A program made the translations under genes and the position numbers. The notes under the pieces were generated by a model that was not told the origin of the DNA, did not search any database, and saw only the letters and a list, made by a program, of their open reading frames with translations. Below are positions 53,541 to 64,000 of a stretch of DNA of 64,000 nt, one piece after another (positions within the stretch are counted from its first letter, which is position 1; each line of letters begins with the position of its first letter). The stretch is from positions 19,904,012-19,968,011 of the forward strand of contig CM119265.1 in the NCBI GenBank assembly GCA_051294375.1, written 5' to 3'. This DNA is from Paraspadella gotoi (lineage: Eukaryota > Chaetognatha).

Positions 53541-56500
53541 CTTTTCTCCGGCATTGCCCGTCCTTAACTCTCCCGCCCGCCTCTCGTTTGCCCGACGAGA
53601 TCTTTTCGGACGCTTAAACTCTGACCATAACGACCGGAATTCGCTTGAATGTTGTCAAGTATTGTTAGGAATTTCCCCGAGTTAACGAGAGCAGTTTCTC
53701 CCCATTATTCTGAGATTTGCCGAGAATCGTGAGCCACTTGGAGATCCTCTTTCCGGGAAAATCCGACATCTTCTATTTACGAGAATTGGTTGGAAAAAAA
53801 ACGAAAAGAGATTTTCGAACCAAGAGGCGATTTTCGTCTCTTTTTTGTAGAAGGGAATATTTAGAAATGAAACATGGCAAACATGAAACCAGGCAATAAA
53901 TCGTTAGGGAATTTATGCGTATTCATTTGTCAATTTGTGACTTTTTTTTCACAGACTCGAAGAAATTTGTTTGTATAAAAATTTTAGAAAGTAATTCACA
54001 GTCAAATTGAGGTCCTTGGCTATTTAATACTTTTATCTCGTTAAAAATATCTTTCAGTCCGTGATACGTCGTTGACTCTCGAGGCTGAGGGGCTCGACTA
54101 TTAACTTTGTCTTTAATGTCAACACTCGACCTTCGCTTGTTACAAAATTCTGCCGCGATAAAAAATTTGGAGGAGGCACCAAAGAAGAGGAAGAGGAGGA
54201 TGAGGAGGAGGAGAAGAAGAAGAGGGAAGAGGAGGAGTTGCTTTAAATGTTTGCACAAAGAAGAGAAAGTAATCGATTGGATACTCGTGGTTACAATGAC
54301 GACGATGTTAACCAGTTTAAGGAAGAGTCAAAGACGACGACAATGGTCATACCGAAGAGGCCGGACACGATTCACAGAGTCGATGCTCACCTGAGTCCAA
54401 TAGAAATCACGCCAACTCCAACGCTCTTCGCCATTCTCACCAAAGGCGCCATTGTCACCACTCACCAGTGTCACCTGATTCTTGCGAATAAATTTAAAAG
54501 TATCTCAATGATCTCGGCCCTTTTCTCGCGACCACCACCCATTCTACCCCGTTCTTCCCACTCAACCGCAGCCTGGCCACGATCCCACCCCTTTTTTCCA
54601 GTCCTCAGCCGCCGCTGTCCTGACCAAGTACCAGCATTTTGCGGTCAACGAGGTTTCGTTGTTTTCTTTTTTTTTTTGACTTTTTTTGTTCGGACGAAAT
54701 GAGGGCGGCGATCTAATCCTTCGCGTGCCTTTTCTTTTCTTTCATTTTCATTTGTTTGTCCTCTGATTTTTTTTTCTCTTTCATCGACCGCATTCGATAC
54801 TTTCTCCATTTAGCTTCGATTGTCCCTTTTGTTTCGACGATCGGGAGGACATCTTTGAAGAAAGGGATCAATCGTGATCGAGGTTTGACCTCGTGAAACA
54901 AAAGGCGCGCGAAGCGAGGATGACTGAGAAAACTTGACGCCTCACATCGTCGTCTTTTCTGGGGAGAACGGAATTTTTTTTTCCCCCGTCTGTCGGACCC
55001 GTCATTTCTCCGACGCCTGTCACTCACATCGCGACAAATGTCAATATGTCGCTGTCACCATGAAGATGAATCATTTGACGTCTCAAGACGCTTCCAATCA
55101 ATTGTTCGGTCTGAATCTGATTGGCCAACTCCCAATTCCATCGCCCCTCATTGTCTTTGGCCAAATGGGCAAAAACCCAATGAGTGTTCGACCGCTGTGA
55201 GGCGAAAATCCTTGGGGTGGAAGAAACGCCATCTGCAATCGAGTTATCGTCGATATTCGCTCATCTTCTCGACTTCTATCTAACCATTAATGTTCACTGC
55301 TGTTTCTCTCTTTTTCTCACACTAGTCTTTCTTTCACAAATTCCTTCAGTCGAAGACAGACAAATATTTCTCGTTATATCTACTTAAATATTTGATAATT
55401 TATATTTGTTAAACTGCGGGGTTCCCCCTCCCGTCCGCTCCGCGCCCCCGCTTTCTCAGATCCCGGCGATTCGCGGCCCCAGCTTCTCTTAACTCACTCC
55501 GTCATTCGTAGGATTCACTCACCTTAGGAACTCATCATCGAAGGATTTACTTACCCGATTCACTCTCGACTTCGTGCGATGGATTCATTCGCCCACTAAA
55601 CTTACCCACAAAATGATTGGTAAATCTCTCCGCCCACAAAGTCAGTGACCCGTCCTAATGGTTGACCCATTCACTTATCTATTTCCCAAGCCAGACCCAG
55701 CCACTCTCGCTCCAATCAGCCTGACCCAGCATGACTCAGCCACCTACGCCTCTACAGCTTTCATGACGCGAGCCGAAATTCTTTGTTGCGCAAACAATTT
55801 TTTTTTTCCTAATATATAAAAATATTTCGTTCGTACTTTTGATAAAAATTTAGTTCTCTCTTTTCGGTTTCTTTTGAAAAAAAAATATTGGGAAAAATAT
55901 AGAAATATTCGTGAACTTTCTCAGCCGGTGAAAAAAAATTATAACATTTTTTTTCTTTCATCCTCCCACGTTAGGAAATATTTCACGACTTTTTAACGTC
56001 AATAGAATAATTTTTTTTAAATTCTGGGTTTCGCTTTATATTATTTAGACATACGTTGCGCCTTTGATATTTCTTTTTAATTTTTAGGCGGTTTTCACTA
56101 TTTTTTTTTAAAGTTTATGACTTTATCTCCTATAAAGTCACATTTTCTTAGCTAATAGTTTTTTTTTGGTTCAAGATTCTGCATATATAGTTCATTTTTG
56201 GCTTTTAGCTTTTCTTTCAACTCGTTGCTTTCTTTTTCCATTATTCGTTTTAAAAAAAATAAAGTTTCTCTCTCAATTTTATCATCTGCTGTTTTCGAAT
56301 ATTTACTTCGCACTCACCTTTTTCGCTTCGAAATCGAAAAAGTCACCACCCAATCACCACCAGACTGTTATACCACCGCCCCAAATCCACCCCCCCCTTC
56401 CTAAAACCAATAAAGTTTTTTTTTTCGAGAAAATTGATTCGACTTTTCTCCTGTTTGACGACGACAACAACAACAACAACAAACAAAACCGTAAAATAAA

Positions 56501-57008
56501 ACGCAATAACAATAATACCGAAAGCTATATAAACCTGTAAAAGAGTTGAAGCTTTTTATTCGGAGCGTGAAATCAATCAACTCGAAACGGGTATCGTTTA
56601 AAGCTTCGAGTTTTCCTTAACAAAAAAAAACCGAATGTTATGTAACGTTTAAGACATTTATTAAATGACAAGGAAAGGTCAGGTCTAAAAAAAGGGCAGC
56701 TTGACAATCAAAATATAGCCAATACACTTCGTAAGGAGAAAAAAAAACGGTCAGTATAATATAGTCGAAGGTATCATATCTATAAAAAATATTTTTCAAC
56801 GAAAATCTCGAGTCTATTTTCGATTTAAAAAAAAAACGTAAAAGAATCAAAAATAAATAAGAAGAGACACTAAAAATAAACCGAAGAAAATAAGTGGGCG
56901 AATGTATGTATGCGTATTTATATAAATAGATGTTTATAAAAAACGTTCCACACAATTTTAGTTCGTTTCGTTTTTATGATTTACATTAACGATTTTCATT
57001 TACATTAA
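53541..57008. other. Spacer with unsupported open readings
   Basis: The longest reading is plus-strand 54247-54702 (151 codons, with IHRVDAHLSPIEITPTPTLF). It shows no recognised domain and no clear splice context. The remainder is AT-rich with T runs. Confidence 0.35.
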
Positions 57009-57040
57009 GGAGAGAGAGAGAGAGAGAAGAGAGGGGGGGG

Positions 57041-57074
<34 letters not shown>

Positions 57075-57086
57075 AGAGAGAGAGAG

Positions 57087-57132
<46 letters not shown>
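57009..57132. repeat. (GA)n microsatellite, interrupted
   Basis: About 120 bases of GA with G runs and AAG interruptions. Confidence 0.95.
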
Positions 57133-57134
<2 letters not shown>

Positions 57135-58740
57135 AGAAACATCGCGTTTTCCTCGAATGACGTCCTTGAAAAAAAAAAATAATCTTCATCCATGCGGTCA
57201 GAATTTGCATAAAGGAGGCGTTAGCGACGATGAGAGTATCGGAGGAGAAGGTGGGGTGAGGGGTGAGGCAGTGGGTAAGGTGGCCGAGGTAAGGCAGCGG
57301 TGTTAGGGAAAGGAAATCGGGATGGAAAACGGGACAGGGTGGCCTCGGGAAATAACGACGGGTTTACGCTTCGCCAACGCGGGTAAGTTTACGAAATTGA
57401 CAAGAGAATTAGTTGGCGATTGACGACGAAGAGAATCGATGGCGGAAGTGATATCGATTCGACGCCGGAGGTAAAGAGTCGTCGCTTGGCAACGGTTTTC
57501 GCTTCGGAGATTCGATCGATGGATCGACTGAAGTATGACCGGATGCGCGTCGAAAATGACCCACTTTTCGGAGCTTCGACTTCTTACATAGGAAAACAAC
57601 CGAGAGGACATAAGAAACTGTCACCGAGACGCTGAGAAGGAACCATTAAGTTTTAAACATGAAATCGCCAAAGGTTAAAAAACCAAATTCGCACGACGAG
57701 ATCGAGCGGCGGTTGCCAACGACCTCTTTTGGCAATCGCTCGAGAAAAACGCTTTGCGGATTCATTAACGATTTTATTTCCTTTGGTTTATTTTACGCGG
57801 CGAAAAGAAAGTTTGGCCCATTGACAAAACACAAACAATGATAAGGCCGATCGCGGGTTAAAGTCGCTAATTGTGTGGAAGATTAAAAGATTAAAAAATG
57901 AACTTTGGCTCGTTGAAGAGTTTTTTTTTTCGAAATTCAAGACTTTGTTTACTAACATGATCCTAGATTGAAGGGGGTTTGGCGCGACATTAGCATCCGT
58001 GATTTTTAAAACTTTTAGAAAGTCAAATTTTTATAATTGGGTTGGGATACTAAAAATGAAGACGTAGTGATAAACTGAAAATCAATATGGCTTGGATTTA
58101 AGAAATATTCATTAAATTAATTCGTAGTGTACTGAACTCAACATAAAAATTGCCCGTTTCTACGTTGATATTTATCCAATAGAATCTTTTTTTTTTCACA
58201 AAAACTTGTCTCTTTCCTTTTTCCTCCCATTTTCCTTCTTTCATCTCTTCCTTCAATTTCCTTTCTTCGTTTCCTTTCTCACTCAATCGATTTCTCTTTT
58301 TTTCCTTTTCCGTCCACCAGTTTGTACTCAACAATAAGAACGAAAACGACGACGACAACCGAACTACAACTACGTATAACGACAGCAACAACACTTCGAA
58401 CCACGAGTCGCACAATTCTGTTCGTTTCCGACTTTTATTCGTTTTCCGTTTGACTTTTATGCTTCGAGTTAAAATAACATTTTCGTATCTTAATCCCACT
58501 TTTTTTGTGTCATTCGATATATAACTTAAACATTCTAAATGTTTCGTCGAGAGAAAGAATTCTACTCCGTCGTTAGCTTCACGTTTATTTACGCTTCGAA
58601 AGGGAAATGCGTTTTCATGAATTCCGTTGCTCCTCTGTTTTTTTCTCTCTCCATCTGGCGTCGAAGTAACAAAAGTTCCCTTTGTCTATTTTCTGTTTTT
58701 TCCAAAAAGCGAAAAAAAAAACTAACAAAAGTCCAGACTA
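57133..58740. other. Spacer, no gene supported
   Basis: 57303-57841 is open on both strands over about 70-100 codons without a recognisable domain; 58200-58315 is pyrimidine-rich. Confidence 0.35.
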
Positions 58741-58761
58741 CTCTCTCCCTCTCCCTTTCCC

Positions 58762-58820
<59 letters not shown>
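58741..58820. repeat. (CT)n microsatellite
   Basis: About 80 bases of CT with CCC and TTC interruptions. Confidence 0.95.
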
Positions 58821-59698
58821 ATCTCCGCTCGCGTCGTAGAGTCGTAGTAGAGTAGCGAGTGTTGTTTATACGAAAGTGTTTATATCGAAAATCTTATCGG
58901 ATCTGACGCGAGGATGACGTCAAGCCTTCCATTAGATCCACACAGATTCCGTCGCGTGTATTTCTAATTTACTTTAATTAAAATTCTAAAAGTGAGGAAC
59001 GAACAACATTATATTAATGAAACATTTTATTGTAATAAAAAAAAATTTATAATAAATTTTATAATTTACGCAGTAGGCTATATTTATACTAGTTACTAAA
59101 CCAATAAATGTTAAAATTTCAAAACAGTTTTTTTCGAAGAATTTTTTGCCAGATTTGGATTCGTCATAAAAAAGTGATAAAAAGAAATATACTCTTTTTG
59201 AAAAATTCCTTCATTAAGTGGGTCAAAAATGAAAAAAAACAATATTTTAAGCTGAAAATTAACTTTTTATATATTAAATATAGTTTTTTAATTTTAACCA
59301 ATTTAATGAAAGAATTTTTAAAAAATGATTTTTTATATTTTCTTTTATCAACTTTTGACGAGGAATCAAATCTGTAATAAAAAATAAGAAAAAGCCTATT
59401 TTGAAATTTTTCAATTTTATAAAGGATAGTACTATATATACAATATGCCCTACTGCGAACCTTAAAAACATAAAATTAATTTTTTTTTACAAATTAATGT
59501 TACTTGATGGTATGTTGTTCATAATTGACTTTTAGAATTTTTGCGTATGTTAACTTTCACTACGCCTTAATCCACACGCATTCCGTTCGCATCGGTGGTT
59601 TTAATTTTTTTTATTTTTCAGTTGAATGAATGAAGAAAGTGATGTTTGTTTTGGTATCTCGATGACGTCAGAAAGTACATCGTAAGTTGATTCCTTTG

Positions 59699-59738
<40 letters not shown>

Positions 59739-60013
59739 AAGAGAGAGCCCTTCGTCTCCAGAAGCGCTTTCGTCTTTTCATCGCAGTCGTCGCTGTCGAC
59801 ATTGCGATCTCTCTGTCTCTCTCTAGTAACTCGCTCTCACTGTCTCAGTCAGGTAAGACACTGGGCCTTTTACGTCCTTCGGTGACCGTCACGACGACGA
59901 TGACGACGATGNNNNNNNNNNCGATGACGACGGTGACTTTACGATCGGACGATGTAATATCTGTTTCTATCGCCGCTGGAACAAAGATACTGAAAGTCCA
60001 ACTACTCTTCCAT
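58821..60013. other. Spacer upstream of the 7SL gene
   Basis: Holds a CT array (59702-59735) and a GC-richer segment ending in the near-consensus donor CAG|GTAAGA at about 59851, possibly an untranslated exon. A 10-N gap lies at 59912-59921 inside GAC repeats. Confidence 0.35.
59912..59921. other. Assembly gap, 10 N
   Basis: Ten N between GACGACGAT and CGATGACGA, so the gap sits in a trinucleotide repeat. Confidence 0.99.
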
Positions 60014-60318
60014 GCCAGTCGGAGGTAGTGGCGTGCCTCTGTGATCCAGCTAGTTGGAGACTGGGGTCTCAGGACGATCTGAGGCTGGGAGTTCTGTGTC
60101 GTCATGTCTCATGTCGATAGGATGTCCGCTTGAAGTTCGGTGGCAATATGGTTGCTTCGGCGGAGGCCAGGGTGACCAGGTTGACTAAGGAGAGGTGAAC
60201 CGGGCCAGGGTCGAAAGTCAGCAGCTCAAAGCCTCCACACTGAACAGTCAAGGGATCGCATCCTTGAGTGTGCTTGGTGGCTCAGCCCGGTCAACATGGT
60301 CGGACTACGCTCTCTTTT
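60014..60318 (+). ncRNA. RN7SL: 7SL RNA (signal recognition particle RNA)
   Basis: The full order of metazoan 7SL blocks is present. The Alu-domain 5' part has GTAGTGGCGTGCC, the TGTGATCC turn and GCTGGGAGTTCTG. Then come GATGTCCGC and AAGTTCGG followed by CAATATGG, the helix 6 block ACCAGGTTGACTAAGGAGAG and GTGAACCGGGCCAGG. The helix 8 GAAA tetraloop (GTCGAAAGTC) and S-domain return strand AAGGGATCGCATCC follow. The 3' closing part is CTCAGCCCGGTCAACATGG and then CTCTCTTTT, a Pol III stop. Length is about 300 nt, as in human 7SL. SRP RNA scaffolds the SRP proteins that pause translation and target secretory proteins to the ER. No internal break is seen, so it may be functional. Ends are good to a few bases. 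Confidence 0.94.
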
Positions 60319-60793
60319 GCTTTTTTATCATACATACGTAAGTATAGTCCGAATACCTCATAATTAGTGAGAAAAAAAAATCCCTTGGAGAGGTTCGAAC
60401 CCGTGATGTTACTTTTGCTTCTTTCACCCCAAAAATTTGATATTATTATTAAAGTTTTTTTTTTTAAGAACATCCGTAATTAAAAGAATAGAAATAGCAA
60501 AACGAAGCAAAACCTAAAAATGAGTGTCAGAAGCCAAGGCCAAGAAATGTATATTTTTTTCTGCTGTTCAAATTGCTGCCCGAGCCCATAGAAAGTCTCT
60601 TTCTCCCACTTTAGCCTCACTTTCCCCGCACAGTGTCACCCACACCTCTCTAATCCACAGTGACCCCGAGTGAATCCCGTGTCACGCGGGATCCGTTTAG
60701 TCACGTCGCTCCGTTCATTTTTGAGGTCACGTGACTGCGACGACTCTAATGGAATCATCGACAAACTCGATTTGGCGGGGATTAAAGTCGGAA

Positions 60794-60828
<35 letters not shown>

Positions 60829-60912
60829 CCCGGCCATCTGTCCGCGATATTCAAATTAAAAAGTTAGAAGGAAAATACAGGCTCGATCCTGTTTCATCCG
60901 AGTCTTCAGGGT
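60319..60912. other. Spacer 3' of 7SL, no gene supported
   Basis: Contains a minus-strand B-box-like motif before a T run (60361-60410), a CACGTGAC box near 60727 and a (GTC)n array at 60797-60827. Confidence 0.35.
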
Positions 60913-61230
60913 NNNNNNNNNNNNNNNNNNNNNNNNNNNNNNNNNNNNNNNNNNNNNNNNNNNNNNNNNNNNNNNNNNNNNNNNNNNNNNNNNNNNNNNN
61001 NNNNNNNNNNNNNNNNNNNNNNNNNNNNNNNNNNNNNNNNNNNNNNNNNNNNNNNNNNNNNNNNNNNNNNNNNNNNNNNNNNNNNNNNNNNNNNNNNNNN
61101 NNNNNNNNNNNNNNNNNNNNNNNNNNNNNNNNNNNNNNNNNNNNNNNNNNNNNNNNNNNNNNNNNNNNNNNNNNNNNNNNNNNNNNNNNNNNNNNNNNNN
61201 NNNNNNNNNNNNNNNNNNNNNNNNNNNNNN
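60913..61230. other. Assembly gap, 318 N
   Basis: Run of N. Confidence 0.99.
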
Positions 61231-61503
61231 TGCGCATTAGATATTTTTTTAGTAAGTCAAAATTCTTGTTTTACTAAATGTTGTCAAAACTTATTTCAAA
61301 TATGTGTTTACGAATTCCTTGATCTTTTCGCATTTAACTTACTGGAGTGAAAAAAAGAAAACAAAATTTTAAATTACTTTTTCATTATTAAATTTTTGGG
61401 AATAGTTTGGCGAATTGGAAACGTTTTCTTTTTCTTACCTTCTCTAGAAAATCTAAACCCTTCGGTGGTTTTTTATGACTGTAAATCATTTTACAACCTC
61501 GTC

Positions 61504-61506
<3 letters not shown>

Positions 61507-61540
<34 letters not shown>
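61507..61540. repeat. (CT)n microsatellite abutting a gap
   Basis: CT run that ends exactly where the next gap begins, so the gap was probably caused by the array. Confidence 0.95.
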
Positions 61541-61871
61541 NNNNNNNNNNNNNNNNNNNNNNNNNNNNNNNNNNNNNNNNNNNNNNNNNNNNNNNNNNNN
61601 NNNNNNNNNNNNNNNNNNNNNNNNNNNNNNNNNNNNNNNNNNNNNNNNNNNNNNNNNNNNNNNNNNNNNNNNNNNNNNNNNNNNNNNNNNNNNNNNNNNN
61701 NNNNNNNNNNNNNNNNNNNNNNNNNNNNNNNNNNNNNNNNNNNNNNNNNNNNNNNNNNNNNNNNNNNNNNNNNNNNNNNNNNNNNNNNNNNNNNNNNNNN
61801 NNNNNNNNNNNNNNNNNNNNNNNNNNNNNNNNNNNNNNNNNNNNNNNNNNNNNNNNNNNNNNNNNNNNNNN
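61541..61871. other. Assembly gap, 331 N
   Basis: Run of N between a CT array and a (GTC)n run. Confidence 0.99.
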
Positions 61872-62536
61872 GGTCGTCGTCGTCGTCATCTTCGGTCAGA
61901 TCTCACGTCTCTTCTCGTTTCGGGTCCAGTTTAAAGATTCGGTTGTTTCTGGATTCTTATTTTTTCGTCCCCGACTTCGTTCCTTTCATTTTATAAGTGT
62001 TTTTCCGTCTTTTTATATCTTTTATTTATCTATTGGCTTTTTTCAAAAATATTTTTAACGTTTGCTTCGACCGCTCGGAAAGTTGGAGCCACCCTTCGGA
62101 GAGATACGATTTTTTGGAGGCGGAAATTTCAAAGCGATGTTTTTTTTTTAACCGGGAAATTTTTTTTTCTTAAATGGTAAAAAAATTATCTGCCCGGAGG
62201 TGAGAGAAGAGGAATAGAAAACGAGTGAGAGAGAGTGAGAGCGAGTGAGAGCGAGAGAAAAAGAGAGACGATGAGTTTTCTCGCTCATTTAGTCAAAAGG
62301 AAAAAAAATTTAAAGTTCGAGTCTCAAAAATTGAGAAAGTTCTCCTCTAAAAAAAAAAAGACTTAACATTTCGTTTTGGGTAATACTTTATTTTATATAT
62401 TCATAACTTGTAACATTTTATTATTAATTTTTTCAGCCTCGAAACGTAAACAATTTGGTAGGACACAAAAAATCTGGATTGATTACGACAGCGTCGGACC
62501 TAAGATGTTGTTTACGCCTCAATTTTTTTTTTTTTT
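61872..62536. other. Spacer, nothing supported
   Basis: Short AT-rich island between gaps, with a GAGA-rich stretch at 62222-62265 and a T run into the next gap. Confidence 0.35.
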
Positions 62537-62716
62537 NNNNNNNNNNNNNNNNNNNNNNNNNNNNNNNNNNNNNNNNNNNNNNNNNNNNNNNNNNNNNNNN
62601 NNNNNNNNNNNNNNNNNNNNNNNNNNNNNNNNNNNNNNNNNNNNNNNNNNNNNNNNNNNNNNNNNNNNNNNNNNNNNNNNNNNNNNNNNNNNNNNNNNNN
62701 NNNNNNNNNNNNNNNN
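62537..62716. other. Assembly gap, 180 N
   Basis: Run of N after a T homopolymer. Confidence 0.99.
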
Positions 62717-63054
62717 CCCTACAAATTTATTGAGAGACGCCATCCACTGTGATTTTTAGCCTCTTATTATCCTTGGAACTAGTTTTCGTACACAATGGAA
62801 TTGAGTCGGTGTCCTCGATGTCACGATGGAATTTTCGTCGTTCCGTGACTTTTCTTCAAAACTTTCGATGACGTCACTTCACCGCGATTTTTTCGCCTGA
62901 ATTTCATTCCTCGACTTAATTTGGAATTTCACAAATGCTAGGTAATTTAGGATAGATCGACGATGTGGTCGAGCCCGTGTTGTGGCCGTGAAAAGCTTAA
63001 GCAAATTTATTTACAAAAAAAAAAAAGTCGGAAAAAAATTTGGTAACGCCCTTC

Positions 63055-63219
63055 NNNNNNNNNNNNNNNNNNNNNNNNNNNNNNNNNNNNNNNNNNNNNN
63101 NNNNNNNNNNNNNNNNNNNNNNNNNNNNNNNNNNNNNNNNNNNNNNNNNNNNNNNNNNNNNNNNNNNNNNNNNNNNNNNNNNNNNNNNNNNNNNNNNNNN
63201 NNNNNNNNNNNNNNNNNNN
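63055..63219. other. Assembly gap, 165 N
   Basis: Run of N. Confidence 0.99.
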
Positions 63220-63708
63220 GATTGAATGAAAGAATTTTTTGTTTTTGAATAAAATGGCAGGAGGAATCTCCTTCTTTCTTCCCCTTTGCTTTTCCCCGTC
63301 TTTTATCTCTTCCTCCCCTCTCTTCAACCTTCTCTTCTCCCATCCTCCCTCCCTTCCTCGTCCACTTCTCCCTCTTTCCCCCGTCTTCATCATCTCTCTC
63401 TCTCTTTTCCCCTCTCTTCAAAAAATTTCGACTTTCACAAACTCACAAACTTTTAAAACTGGGTTTTCCATCGAGCGTGCCAAATGAAGAACCTAAATAT
63501 AAACAACCAAAAGAAAAAAAACAACAACAACGCTAACAATTAATCTGGATTCTGTAACGCACATTCCGGGTCCGGTTGCTGCGCAGCTGATGTCAGCGAG
63601 CGAACGTTGAGTCACAGAGATTTTTTTCTTTTTTTTCTCGTGTCGGTTTTAGTGGGAAATCTTTCTTCGGATTAAAAAAAAAAGCTGAAAAGAGTTTTTT
63701 GTCTTTCT
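63220..63708. other. Spacer, pyrimidine-rich, nothing supported
   Basis: 63265-63420 is C/T-rich on the plus strand. No splice-flanked coding segment was recognised. Confidence 0.35.
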
Positions 63709-63893
63709 NNNNNNNNNNNNNNNNNNNNNNNNNNNNNNNNNNNNNNNNNNNNNNNNNNNNNNNNNNNNNNNNNNNNNNNNNNNNNNNNNNNNNNNNNNNN
63801 NNNNNNNNNNNNNNNNNNNNNNNNNNNNNNNNNNNNNNNNNNNNNNNNNNNNNNNNNNNNNNNNNNNNNNNNNNNNNNNNNNNNNNNNNNNNN
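63709..63893. other. Assembly gap, 185 N
   Basis: Run of N. Confidence 0.99.
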
Positions 63894-64000
63894 GCAATAT
63901 TTTGGCGTTATTGTTCCCGAATCTTTTCACGCAAAAAGAAATTTGCGTTCCCCGCTTTTGACTCCTTTCCGCTTCTTGAGAAGATGCGAACCGAGTCGAC

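Noticed and set aside
54247-54702. Plus-strand 151-codon ORF with IHRVDAHLSPIEITPTPTLF
   Set aside because: No recognised domain, stop directly upstream of the ATG, low-complexity end, no good splice sites. Left as unsupported rather than excluded.
57303-57635. Overlapping ORFs on both strands (102 and 71 codons)
   Set aside because: Each is open only where the other is; no motif or splice signal favours either.
59751-59852. Possible untranslated exon ending CAG|GTAAGA near 59851
   Set aside because: A single donor-like site after CT-rich sequence; no start, acceptor or partner exon.
60361-60420. Minus-strand tRNA-like end: a B box with GGTTCGAACC, followed by a T run
   Set aside because: No matching acceptor stem, anticodon arm or A box upstream; at most a tRNA or SINE fragment.

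Overview
The window is metazoan nuclear DNA, most likely from an invertebrate. The genes are split by many short GT-AG introns whose reading phases fit exon to exon. It carries a 7SL (SRP) RNA gene, two eukaryotic tRNA genes, a tRNA-derived SINE family and very dense (GA/CT)n microsatellites. No bacterial, operon or CRISPR features were seen. The phylum cannot be fixed from this sequence alone. Homopolymer-type indels in one region and 25-N spacers point to a draft assembly with long-read gap filling.

Layout. (1) 1-2.6 kb, plus strand: 3' part of a gene for a tandem-RRM RNA-binding protein with an acidic/Arg-rich N-terminal region and a charged coiled coil. (2) 3.3-3.7 kb, minus strand: 5' end of an unidentified gene whose first coding exon ends inside a WW domain. 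(3) 4.7-5.6 kb, minus strand: a complete three-exon LITAF-domain gene (126 aa). (4) 8.2-11.8 kb, minus strand: a complete eleven-exon CTDSPL2-type phosphatase gene (785 aa), with possible 5' non-coding exons at 14.1-14.8 kb. (5) 15.1-19.7 kb, plus strand: a complete eight-exon CerS1-type ceramide synthase gene (371 aa), including a GC-AG intron. (6) 23.3-23.7 kb: tRNA-Pro(CGG) on minus and tRNA-Lys(CTT) on plus. (7) 23.9-29.3 kb, plus strand: a nine-exon pentameric ligand-gated ion channel that lacks both Cys-loop cysteines.

From 29.3 kb to the end the window is gene-poor. It starts with the first coding exon of an unidentified Ser/Pro-rich protein at 31.8 kb. The rest is microsatellites, polypurine blocks, palindromes, a 24-bp minisatellite, a ~2-kb unit repeated three times (partly an assembly product), an intact 7SL RNA gene at 60.0-60.3 kb, and eight N gaps. 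Most of this may be intron 1 of the 31.8-kb gene, but no later exon was found to prove it.

The neighbouring genes do not form a pathway. The most interesting biology is the Cys-less channel. Its first recognised exon is also in phase with the CerS gene upstream, so CerS-channel read-through splicing is possible.
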